NCBI GenBank assembly: GCA_963920705.1
Contig: OY987230.1
Span: forward strand, 1,736,001 to 1,800,000
Length of the DNA: 64,000 nucleotides
Source: Odiellus spinosus
Lineage: Eukaryota > Arthropoda > Arachnida > Opiliones > Phalangiidae
Direction of reading: 5' to 3'
The notes beneath the pieces are model-generated. The model worked only from the letters and a program-made list of their open reading frames with translations. It made no database searches and was not told the origin of the DNA. Within the stretch, counting starts at the first letter, position 1. The number at the start of each line of letters is the position of its first letter. Shown here one piece after another: positions 1 to 11,403 of the stretch. The position numbers and the translations under genes are program-made.

Positions 1-2726
1 TGATATTCTATGATTTCTTGAATTGGCCATATTTTTCTTGTTTTTCAACGGATTTTTGAAAACTCTTATTATTTAGACTGTCCATTAATTGCTCTTTCGA
101 ATGACTTTGGTTTTGTCTAAATTGCCAAAACGTGACAAATATAAAATTGGTTAAAATTAAGCAAAAACGCTTAAAAATCCAAGATTATTGGATTCAAATG
201 GACACAAAACTTTTGAATTTTAAGCGATTTAGACAAAATTAAGACCACTCGAAAGACCAAATTTTGATCTATCTAAAAAACAATAGTTTTGGAAAATCCG
301 TTGAAAAACAAGAAAAAAATGGCCAATTCTAGAAATCATACAATATCAAAATAGTCAAATTTCAGATTTTAAAAATTCGCTTTTTGATATTAGATGTTTT
401 TTGAATTGTCCATATTTTCCTTGTTTTTCAACGGATTTTCCAAAACTCTTGATTTTCAGATAGACCAATATTTGCTCTTTCGAGTGGTCTTAATTTTGTC
501 TAAATCGCTTAAAAATCAAAAGTTTTGTGTCCATTTGAATCCAATAATCTTGGATTTTTAAGCGTTTTTGCTTTATTTTAACCAATTTTATATTTGTCAC
601 AATTTTGCAATTTAGACAAAAACAAAGTCATTCGAAAGAGCAATTAATGGACAGTCTTAATAATAAGAGTTTTCAAAAATCCGTTGAAAAACAAGAAAAA
701 TATGGCCAATTCAAAAAACATCTAATATCAAAAAGCGAATTTTGAAAATCTGAAATTTGACTATTTTGATATTCTATGATTTCTTGAATTGTCCACATTT
801 TTCTTGTTTTTCAACGGATTTTTGAAAACTCTTATTATTTAAACTGTCCATTAATTGCTCTTTCGAATGACTTTGGTTTTGTCTAAATTGCAAAATTGTG
901 ACAAATATAAAATTGGTTAAAATTAAGCTAAAACGCTTAAAAATCCAAGATTATTGGATTCAAATGGACACAAAACTTTTGAATTTTAAGCGATTTAGAC
1001 AAAATTAAGACCACTCGAAAGACCAAATTTTGGTCTATCTAAAAAACAAGAGTTTTGGAAAATCCGTTGAAAAACAAGAAAAAAATGGCCAATTCTAGAA
1101 ATCATACAATATCAAAATAGTCAAATTTCAGATTTTAAAAATTCGCTTTTTGATATTAGATGTTTTTTGAATTGTCCATATTTTCCTTGTTTTTCAACGG
1201 ATTTTCCAAAACTCTTGATTTTCAGATAGACCAATATTTGCTCTTTCGAGTGGTCTTAATTTTGTCTAAATCGCTTAAAAATCAAAAGTTTTGTGTCCAT
1301 TTGAATCCAATAATCTTGGATTTTTAAGCGTTTTTGCTTTATTTTAACCAATTTTATATTTGTCACAATTTTGCAATTTAGACAAAAACAAAGTCATTCG
1401 AAAGAGCAATTAATGGACAGTCTTAATAATAAGAGTTTTCAAAAATCCGTTGAAAAACAAGAAAAATATGGCCAATTCAAAAAACATCTAATATCAAAAA
1501 GCGAATTTTGAAAATCTGAAATTTGACTATTTTGATATTCTATGATTTCTTGAATTGTCCACATTTTTCTTGTTTTTCAACGGATTTTTGAAAACTCTTA
1601 TTATTTAAACTGTCCATTAATTGCTCTTTCGAATGACTTTGGTTTTGTCTAAATTGCAAAATTGTGACAAATATAAAATTGGTTAAAATTAAGCTAAAAC
1701 GCTTAAAAATCCAAGATTATTGGATTCAAATGGACACAAAACTTTTGAATTTTAAGCGATTTAGACAAAATTAAGACCACTCGAAAGAGCAAATATTGGT
1801 CTATCTAAAAAACAAGAGTTTTGGAAAATCCGTTGAAAAACATGGAAAATATGGACAAATCAAAAAACATCTAATATCAAAAAGGGAATTTTTAAAATCT
1901 GAAATTTGACTATTTTGATATTGTATGATTTCTTGAATTGGCCATATTTTTCTTGTTTTTCAACGGATTTTCCAAAACTATTGTTTTTTAGATAGACCAA
2001 AATTTGGTCTTTCGAGTGGTCTTAATTTTGTCTAAATCGCTTAAAATTCAAAAGTTTTGTGTCCATTTGAATCCAATAATCTTGGATTTTTAAGCGTTTT
2101 TGCTTAATTTTAACCAATTTTATATTTGTCACAATTTTGCAATTTAGACAAAACCAAAGTCATTCTAAAGAGCAATTAATGGACAGTCTAAATAATAAGA
2201 GTTTTCAAAAATCCGTTGAAAAACAAGAAAAATATGGCCAATTCAAGAAATCATAGAATATCAAAATAGTCAAATTTCAGATTTTCAAAATTCGCTTTTT
2301 GATATTAGATGTTTTTTGAATTGTCCATATTTTCCATGTTTTTCAACGGATTTTTGAAAACTCTTATTATTTAAACTGCCCATTAATTGCTCTTTCGAAT
2401 GACTTTGGTTTTGTCTAAATTGCAAAATTGTGACAAATATAAAATTGGTTAAAATAAAGCAAAAACGCTTAAAAATCCAAGATTATTGGATTCAAATGGA
2501 CACAAAACTTTTGATTTTTAAGCGATTTAGACAAAATTAAGACCCATCGAAAGAGCAAATATTGGTCTATCTGAAAATCAAGAGTTTTGGAAAATCTGTT
2601 GAAAAACATGGAAAATATGGACAATTCAAAAAACATCTAATATCAAAAAGCGAATTTTTAAAATCTGAAATTTCACTATTTTGATATTGTATGATTTCTA
2701 GAATTGGCCATATTTTTCTTGTTTTT
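1..2726. repeat. Block 1: alternating arms, 766-bp period
   Basis: Module order: l(partial) A L a l A L a l A l a L A l. For the first two periods (1 to about 1533) both arms and linkers alternate, giving a 766-bp repeat in which each half is the inverse of the other. The linker at about 1900 breaks the alternation, because the arm before it has reverse linkers on both sides. No gene is seen. Confidence 0.85.
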
Positions 2727-5700
2727 CAACGGATTTTCCAAAACTATTGTTTTTTAGATAGACCAAAATTTGGTCTTTCGAGTGGTCTTAATTTTGTCTA
2801 AATCGCTTAAAATTCAAAAGTTTTGTGTCCATTTGAATCCAATAATCTTGGATTTTTAAGCGTTTTTGCTTAATTTTAACCAATTTTATATTTGTCACGT
2901 TTTGGCAATTTAGACAAAACCAAAGTCATTCGAAAGAGCAATTAATGGACAGTCTAAATAATAAGAGTTTTCAAAAATCCGTTGAAAAACAAGAAAAATA
3001 TGGCCAATTCAAGAAATCATAGAATATCAAAATAGTCAAATTTCAGATTTTCAAAATTCGCTTTTTGATATTAGATGTTTCTTGAATTGTCCATATTTTC
3101 CATGTTTTTCAACGGATTTTCCAAAACTCTTGTTTTTTAGATAGACCAAAATTTGGTCTTTCGAGTGGTCTTAATTTTGTCTAAATCGCTTAAAAATCAA
3201 AAGTTTTGTGTCCATTTGAATCCAATAATCTTGGATTTTTAAGCGTTTTTGCTTAATTTTAACCAATTTTATATTTGTCACAATTTTGCAATTTAGACAA
3301 AACGAAGTCATTCGAAAGAGCAATTAATGGACAGTTTAAATAATAAGAGTTTTCAAAAATCCGTTGAAAAACATGGAAAATATGGACAATTCAAAAAACA
3401 TCTAATATCAAAAAGCGAATTTTGAAAATCTGAAATTTGACTATTTTGATATTGTATGATTTCTTGAATTGGCCATATTTTTCTTGTTTTTCAACGGATT
3501 TTCCAAAACTATTGTTTTTTAGATAGACCAAAATTTGATCTTTCGAGTGGTCTTAATTTTGTCTAAATCGCTTAAAATTCAAAAGTTTTGTGTCCATTTG
3601 AATCCAATAATCTTGGATTTTTAAGCGTTTTTGCTTAATTTTAACCAATTTTATATTTGTCACGTTTTGGCAATTTAGACAAAACCAAAGTCATTCGAAA
3701 GAGCAATTAATGGACAGTCTAAATAATAAGAGTTTTCAAAAATCCGTTGAAAAACAAGAAAAATATGGCCAATTCAAGAAATCATAGAATATCAAAATAG
3801 TCAAATTTCAGATTTTCAAAATTCGCTTTTTGATATTAGATGTTTTTTGAATTGTCCATATTTTCCATGTTTTTCAACGGTTTTTCCAAAACTCTTGTTT
3901 TTTAGATAGACCAAAATTTGGTCTTTCGACTGGTCTTAATTTTGTCTAAATCGCTTAAAAATCAAAAGTTTTGTGTCCATTTGAATCCAATAATCTTGGA
4001 TTTTTAAGCGTTTTTGCTTAATTTTAACCAATTTTATATTTGTCACAATTTTGCAATTTAGACAAAACCAAAGTCATTCGAAAGAGCAATTAATGGACAG
4101 TTTAAATAATAAGAGTTTTCAAAAATCCGTTGAAAAACATGGAAAATATGGACAATTCAAAAAACATCTAATATCAAAAAGCGAATTTTGAAAATCTGAA
4201 ATTTGACTATTTTGATATTGTATGCTTTCTTGAATTGGCCATATTTTTCTTGTTTTTCAACGGATTTTCCAAAACTATTGTTTTTAGATAGACCAAAATT
4301 TGGTCTTTCGAGTGGTCTTAATTTTGTCTAAATCGCTTAAAATTCAAAAGTTTTGTGTCCATTTGAATCCAATAATCTTGGATTTTTAAGCGTTTTTGCT
4401 TAATTTTAACCAATTTTATATTTGTCACGTTTTGGCAATTTAGACAAAACTAAAGTCATTCGAAAGAGCAATTAATGGACAGTCTAAATAATAAGAGTTT
4501 TCAAAAATCCGTTGAAAAACAAGAAAAATATGGCCAATTCAAGAAATCATAGAATATCAAAATAGTCAAATTTCAGATTTTCAAAATTCGCTTTTTGATA
4601 TTAGATGTTTTTTGAATTGTCCATATTTTCCATGTTTTTCAACGGTTTTTCCAAAACTCTTGTTTTTTAGATAGACCAAAATTTGGTCTTTCGACTGGTC
4701 TTAATTTTGTCTAAATCGCTTAAAAATCAAAAGTTTTGTGTCCATTTGAATCCAATAATCTTGGATTTTTAAGCGTTTTTGCTTAATTTTAACCAATTTT
4801 ATATTTGTCACAATTTTGCAATGTAGACAAAACCAAAGTCATTCGAAAGAGCAATTAATGGACAGTTTAAATAATAAGAGTTTTCAAAAATCCGTTGAAA
4901 AACATGGAAAATATGGACAATTCAAAAAACATCTAATATCAAAAAGCGAATTTTGAAAATCTGAAATTTGACTATTTTGATATTGTATGCTTTCTTGAAA
5001 TGGCCATATTTTTCTTGTTTTTCAACGGATTTTCCAAAACTATTGTTTTTAGATAAACCAAAATTTGGTCTTTCGAGTGGTCTTAATTTTGTCTAAATCG
5101 CTTAAAATTCAAAAGTTTTGTGTCCATTTGAATCCAATAATCTTGGATTTTTAAGCGTTTTTGCTTAATTTTAACCAATTTTATATTTGTCACGTTTTGG
5201 CAATTTAGACAAAACCAAAGTCATTCGAAAGAGCAATTAATGGACAGTCTAAATAATAAGAGTTTTCAAAAATCCGTTGAAAAACAAGAAAAATATGGCC
5301 AATGCAAGAAATCATAGAATATCAAAATAGTCAAATTTCAGATTTTCAAAATTCCCTTTTTGATATTAGATGTTTTTTGAATTGTCCATATTTTCCATGT
5401 TTTTCAACGGATTTTCCAAAACTCTTGTTTTTTAGATAGACCAAAATTTGGTCTTTCGAGTGGTCTTAATTTTGTCTAAATCGCTTAAAAATCAAAAGTT
5501 TTGTGTCCATTTGAATCCAATAATCTTGGATTTTTAAGCGTTTTTGCTTAATTTTAACCAATTTAGATTTGTCACAATTTTGCAATTTAGACAAAACCAA
5601 AGTCATTCGAAAGAGCAATTAATGGACAGTTTAAATAATAAGAGTTTTCAAAAATCCGTTGAAAAACATGGAAAATATGGACAATTCAAAAAACATCTAA

Positions 5701-6787
5701 TATCAAAAAGCGAATTTTGAAAATCTGAAATTTGACTATTTTGATATTGTATGCTTTCTTGAATTGGCAATATTTTTCTTGTTTTTCAACGGATTTTCCA
5801 AAACTATTGTTTTTAGATAGACCAAAATTTGGTCTTTCGAGTGGTCTTAATTTTGTCTAAATCGCTTAAAATTCAAAAGTTTTGTGTCCATTTGAATCCA
5901 ATAATCTTGGATTTTTAAGCGTTTTTGCTTAATTTTAACCAATTTTATATTTGTCACGTTTTGGCAATTTAGACAAAACCAAAGTCATTCGAAAGAGCAA
6001 TTAATGGACAGTCTAAATAATAAGAGTTTTCAAAAATCCGTTGAAAAACAAGAAAAATATGGCCAATACAAGAAATCATAGAATATCAAAATAGTCAAAT
6101 TTCAGATTTTCAAAATTCCCTTTTTGATATTAGATGTTTATTGAATTGTCCATATTTTCCATGTTTTTCAACGGATTTTCCAAAACTCTTGTTTTTTAGA
6201 TAGACCAAAATTTGGTCTTTCGAGTGGTCTTAATTTTGTCTAAATCGCTTAAAAATCAAAAGTTTTGTGTCCATTTGAATCCAATAATCTTGGATTTTTA
6301 AGCGTTTTTGCTTAATTTTAACCAATTTTATATTTGTTACAATTTTGCAATTTAGACAAAACCAAAGTCATTCGAAAGAGCAATTAATGGACAGTTTAAA
6401 TAATAAGAGTTTTCAAAAATCCGTTGAAAAACATGGAAAATATGGACAATTCAAAAAACATCTAATATCAAAAAGCGAATTTTGAAAATCTGAAATTTGA
6501 CTATTTTGATATTGTATGATTTCTTGAATTGGCCATATTTTTCTTGTTTTTCAACGGATTTTCCAAAACTATTGTTTTTTAGATAGACCAAAATTTGGTC
6601 TTTCGAGTGGTCTTAATTTTGTCTAAATCGCTTAAAATTCAAAAGTTTTGTGTCCATTTGAATCCAATAATCTTGGATTTTTAAGCGTTTTTGCTTAATT
6701 TTAACCAATTTTATATTTGTCACGTTTTGGCAATTTAGACAAAACCAAAGTCATTCGAAAGAGCAATTAATGGACAGTCTAAATAAT

Positions 6788-6842
6788 AAGAGTTTTCAAA
6801 AATCCGTTGAAAAACAAGAAAAATATGGCCAATTCAAGAAAT
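6788..6842. repeat. Arm-linker junction motif (J), example
   Basis: About 55 bp spanning the last part of an arm and the first part of a linker (AAGAGTTTT ... CCGTTGAAAAACA ... CAATTCAAGAA). A diverged copy stands at every arm-to-linker boundary, and its reverse complement at every linker-to-arm boundary (for example 6901-6957), whichever way the arm and linker cores point. Every core is thus bracketed by inverted copies of one motif. The A-runs around CCGTTG repeat every 9-12 bp, close to the helical repeat. Confidence 0.8.
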
Positions 6843-6934
6843 CATAGAATATCAAAATAGTCAAATTTCAGATTTTCAAAATTCGCTTTTTGATATTAGA
6901 TGTTTTTTGAATTGTCCATATTTTCCATGTTTTT
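6810..6934 (+). repeat. Reference linker module, forward orientation (L)
   Basis: Representative 125-bp linker between two arms, with direction marker ATAGTCAAATTTC in the core. The first 33 bp and the reverse complement of the last 33 bp differ at about four positions. It is therefore a long imperfect palindrome around a short asymmetric core of about 30-40 bp. The left tip has ACAAG and GGCCAATTC; the right tip, read on the other strand, has ACATGG and GGACAATTC. Confidence 0.92.
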
Positions 6935-7192
6935 CAACGGATTTTCCAAAACTCTTGTTTTTTAGATAGACCAAAATTTGGTCTTTCGACTGGTCTTAAT
7001 TTTGTCTAAATCGCTTAAAAATCAAAAGTTTTGTGTCCATTTGAATCCAATAATCTTGGATTTTTAAGCGTTTTTGCTTAATTTTAACCAATTTTATATA
7101 TGTCACAATTTTGCAATTTAGACAAAACCAAAGTCATTCGAAAGAGCAATTAATGGACAGTTTAAATAATAAGAGTTTTCAAAAATCCGTTG
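6935..7192 (-). repeat. Reference arm module, reverse orientation (a)
   Basis: Representative 258-bp arm from CAACGG to CCGTTG. The orientation marker is GAATCCAATAATC. Its outer ends are inverted repeats of each other: about 27 bp at each tip match in roughly 24 positions, and weaker similarity extends to about 80 bp, including TTCGA-rich stretches read CTTTCGA from either end. The central part is not symmetric and defines direction. A short perfect dyad, GACCAAAATTTGGTC, lies at 6969-6983. About 92 arms have this orientation. Confidence 0.93.
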
Positions 7193-7317
7193 AAAAACAT
7201 GGAAAATATGGACAATTCAAAAAACATCTAATATCAAAAAGCGAATTTTGAAAATCTGAAATTTGACTATTTTGATATTGTATGCTTTCTTGAATTGGCC
7301 ATATTTTTCTTGTTTTT
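7193..7317 (-). repeat. Reference linker module, reverse orientation (l)
   Basis: Representative 125-bp linker inverted relative to 6810-6934, with core marker GAAATTTGACTATTTT. It follows an arm that has the same orientation as the arm before 6810, so the linker has flipped while the arms have not. This copy has the local variant TATGCTTTC instead of TATGATTTC, which marks the 1531-bp HOR. Confidence 0.92.
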
Positions 7318-10300
7318 CAACGGATTTTCCAAAACTATTGTTTTTAGATAGACCAAAATTTGGTCTTTCGAGTGGTCTTAATTTTGTCTAAATCGCTTAA
7401 AATTCAAAAGTTTTGTGTCCATTTGAATCCAATAATCTTGGATTTTTAAGCGTTTTTGCTTAATTTTAACCAATTTTATATTTGTCACGTTTTGGCAATT
7501 TAGACAAAACCAAAGTCATTCGAAAGAGCAATTAATGGACAGTCTAAATAATAAGAGTTTTCAAAAATCCGTTGAAAAACAAGAAAAATATGGCCAATAC
7601 AAGAAATCATAGAATATCAAAATAGTCAAATTTCAGATTTTCAAAATTCCCTTTTTGATATTAGATGTTTATTGAATTGTCCATATTTTCCATGTTTTTC
7701 AACGGATTTTCCAAAACTCTTGTTTTTTAGATAGACCAAAATTTGGTCTTTCGAGTGGTCTTAATTTTGTCTAAATCGCTTAAAAATCAAAAGTTTTGTG
7801 TCCATTTGAATCCAATAATCTTGGATTTTTAAGCGTTTTTGCTTAATTTTAACCAATTTTATATTTGTTACAATTTTGCAATTTAGACAAAACCAAAGTC
7901 ATTCGAAAGAGCAATTAATGGACAGTTTAAATAATAAGAGTTTTCAAAAATCCGTTGAAAAACATGGAAAATATGGACAATTCAAAAAACATCTAATATC
8001 AAAAAGCGAATTTTGAAAATCTGAAATTTGACTATTTTGATATTGTATGATTTCTTGAATTGGCCATATTTTTCTTGTTTTTCAACGGATTTTCCAAAAC
8101 TATTGTTTTTTAGATAGACCAAAATTTGGTCTTTCGAGTGGTCTTAATTTTGTCTAAATCGCTTAAAATTCAAAAGTTTTGTGTCCATTTGAATCCAATA
8201 ATCTTGGATTTTTAAGCGTTTTTGCTTAATTTTAACCAATTTTATATTTGTCACGTTTTGGCAATTTAGACAAAACCAAAGTCATTCGAAAGAGCAATTA
8301 ATGGACAGTCTAAATAATAAGAGTTTTCAAAAATCCGTTGAAAAACAAGAAAAATATGGCCAATTCAAGAAATCATAGAATATCAAAATAGTCAAATTTC
8401 AGATTTTCAAAATTCGCTTTTTGATATTAGATGTTTTTTGAATTGTCCATATTTTCCATGTTTTTCAACGGATTTTCCAAAACTCTTGTTTTTTAGATAG
8501 ACCAAAATTTGGTCTTTCGACTGGTCTTAATTTTGTCTAAATCGCTTAAAAATCAAAAGTTTTGTGTCCATTTGAATCCAATAATCTTGGATTTTTAAGC
8601 GTTTTTGCTTAATTTTAACCAATTTTATATATGTCACAATTTTGCAATTTAGACAAAACCAAAGTCATTCGAAAGAGCAATTAATGGACAGTTTAAATAA
8701 TAAGAGTTTTCAAAAATCCGTTGAAAAACATGGAAAATATGGACAATTCAAAAAACATCTAATATCAAAAAGCGAATTTTGAAAATCTGAAATTTGACTA
8801 TTTTGATATTGTATGCTTTCTTGAATTGGCCATATTTTTCTTGTTTTTCAACGGATTTTCCAAAACTATTGTTTTTAGATAGACCAAAATTTGGTCTTTC
8901 GAGTGGTCTTAATTTTGTCTAAATCGCTTAAAATTCAAAAGTTTTGTGTCCATTTGAATCCAATAATCTTGGATTTTTAAGCGTTTTTGCTTAATTTTAA
9001 CCAATTTTATATTTGTCACGTTTTGGCAATTTAGACAAAACCAAAGTCATTCGAAAGAGCAATTAATGGACAGTCTAAATAATAAGAGTTTTCAAAAATC
9101 CGTTGAAAAACAAGAAAAATATGGCCAATACAAGAAATCATAGAATATCAAAATAGTCAAATTTCAGATTTTCAAAATTCCCTTTTTGATATTAGATGTT
9201 TATTGAATTGTCCATATTTTCCATGTTTTTCAACGGATTTTCCAAAACTCTTGTTTTTTAGATAGACCAAAATTTGGTCTTTCGAGTGGTCTTAATTTTG
9301 TCTAAATCGCTTAAAAATCAAAAGTTTTGTGTCCATTTGAATCCAATAATCTTGGATTTTTAAGCGTTTTTGCTTAATTTTAACCAATTTTATATTTGTC
9401 ACAATTTTGCAATTTAGACAAAACCAAAGTCATTCGAAAGAGCAATTAATGGACAGTTTAAATAATAAGAGTTTTCAAAAATCCGTTGAAAAACATGGAA
9501 AATATGGACAATTCAAAAAACATCTAATATCAAAAAGCGAATTTTGAAAATCTGAAATTTGACTATTTTGATATTGTATGATTTCTTGAATTGGCCATAT
9601 TTTTCTTGTTTTTCAACGGATTTTCCAAAACTATTGTTTTTTAGATAGACCAAAATTTGGTCTTTCGAGTGGTCTTAATTTTGTCTAAATCGCTTAAAAT
9701 TCAAAAGTTTTGTGTCCATTTGAATCCAATAATCTTGGATTTTTAAGCGTTTTTGCTTAATTTTAACCAATTTTATATTTGTCACGTTTTGGCAATTTAG
9801 ACAAAACCAAAGTCATTCGAAAGAGCAATTAATGGACAGTCTAAATAATAAGAGTTTTCAAAAATCCGTTGAAAAACAAGAAAAATATGGCCAATTCAAG
9901 AAATCATAGAATATCAAAATAGTCAAATTTCAGATTTTCAAAATTCGCTTTTTGATATTAGATGTTTTTTGAATTGTCCATATTTTCCATGTTTTTCAAC
10001 GGATTTTCCAAAACTCTTGTTTTTTAGATAGACCAAAATTTGGTCTTTCGACTGGTCTTAATTTTGTCTAAATCGCTTAAAAATCAAAAGTTTTGTGTCC
10101 ATTTGAATCCAATAATCTTGGATTTTTAAGCGTTTTTGCTTAATTTTAATCAATTTTATATTTGTCACAATTTTGCAATTTAGACAAAACCAAAGTCATT
10201 CGAAAGAGCAATTAATGGACAGTTTAAATAATAAGAGTTTTCAAAAATCCGTTGAAAAACATGGAAAATATGGACAATTCAAAAAACATCTAATATCAAA

Positions 10301-11403
10301 AAGCGAATTTTGAAAATCTGAAATTTGACTATTTTGATATTGTATGATTTCTTGAATTGGCCATATTTTTCTTGTTTTTCAACGGATTTTCCAAAACTAT
10401 TGTTTTTTAGATAGACCAAAATTTGGTCTTTCGAGTGGTCTTAATTTTGTCTAAATCGCTTAAAATTCAAAAGTTTTGTGTCCATTTGAATCCAATAATC
10501 TTGGATTTTTAAGCGTTTTTGCTTAATTTTAACCAATTTTATATTTGTCACGTTTTGGCAATTTAGACAAAACCAAAGTCATTCGAAAGAGCAATTAATG
10601 GACAGTCTAAATAATAAGAGTTTTCAAAAATCCGTTGAAAAACAAGAAAAATATGGCCAATTCAAGAAATCATACAATATCAAAATAGTCAAATTTCAGA
10701 TTTTCAAAATTCGCTTTTTGATATTAGATGTTTTTTGAATTGTCCATATTTTCCATGTTTTTCAACGGATTTTCCAAAACTCTTGTTTTTTAGATAGACC
10801 AAAATTTGGTCTTTCGAGTGGTCTTAATTTTGTCTAAATCGCTTAAAAATCAAAAGTTTTGTGTCCATTTGAATCCAATAATCTTGGATTTTTAAGCGTT
10901 TTTGCTTAATTTTAACCAATTTTATATTTGTCACAATTTTGCAATTTAGACAAAACCAAAGTCATTCGAAAGAGCAATTAATGGACAGTTTAAATAATAA
11001 GAGTTTTCAAAAATCCGTTGAAAAACATGGAAAATATGGACAATTCAAAAAACATCTAATATCAAAAAGCGAATTTTGAAAATCTGAAATTTGACTATTT
11101 TGATATTGTATGATTTATTGAATTGGCCATATTTTTCTTGTTTTTCAACGGATTTTCCAAAACTATTGTTTTTTAGATAGACCAAAATTTGGTCTTTCGA
11201 GTGGTCTTAATTTTGTCTAAATCGCTTAAAATTCAAAAGTTTTGTGTCCATTTGAATCCAATAATCTTGGATGTTTAAGCGTTTTTGCTTAATTTTAACC
11301 AATTTTATATTTGTCACAATTTTGCAATTTAGACAAAACCAAAGTCATTCGAAAGAGCAATTAATGGACAGTCTAAATAATAAGAGTTTTCAAAAATCCG
11401 TTG

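Larger units (their letters stand above)
5750..9395. repeat. 1531-bp HOR (four monomers)
   Basis: Rare variants recur at 1531-bp spacing. GGCCAATACA is at 6061, 7592 and 9123. The linker variant TATGCTTTC is at 5750, 7281 and 8812. TTGTTACAATTTTGC is near 6334 and 7864, and TATATATGTCAC near 7097 and 8627. About 2.4 near-identical copies are present. Edges are approximate; the variants stop recurring near 9395 and 10343. Confidence 0.85.
2727..11403 (-). repeat. Block 2: 23 same-direction arms with alternating linkers
   Basis: Twenty-three consecutive arms all point the same way (a), while the 22 linkers between them alternate L, l, L, l without exception. Two arm subtypes alternate in step with the linkers. 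Arms after an l linker mostly carry CACGTTTTGGC and CAGTCTAAATAATAAG; arms after an L linker carry CACAATTTTGC and CAGTTTAAATAATAAG. The basic repeat is therefore a 766-bp dimer of like-oriented arms separated by oppositely oriented linkers. Confidence 0.88.
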
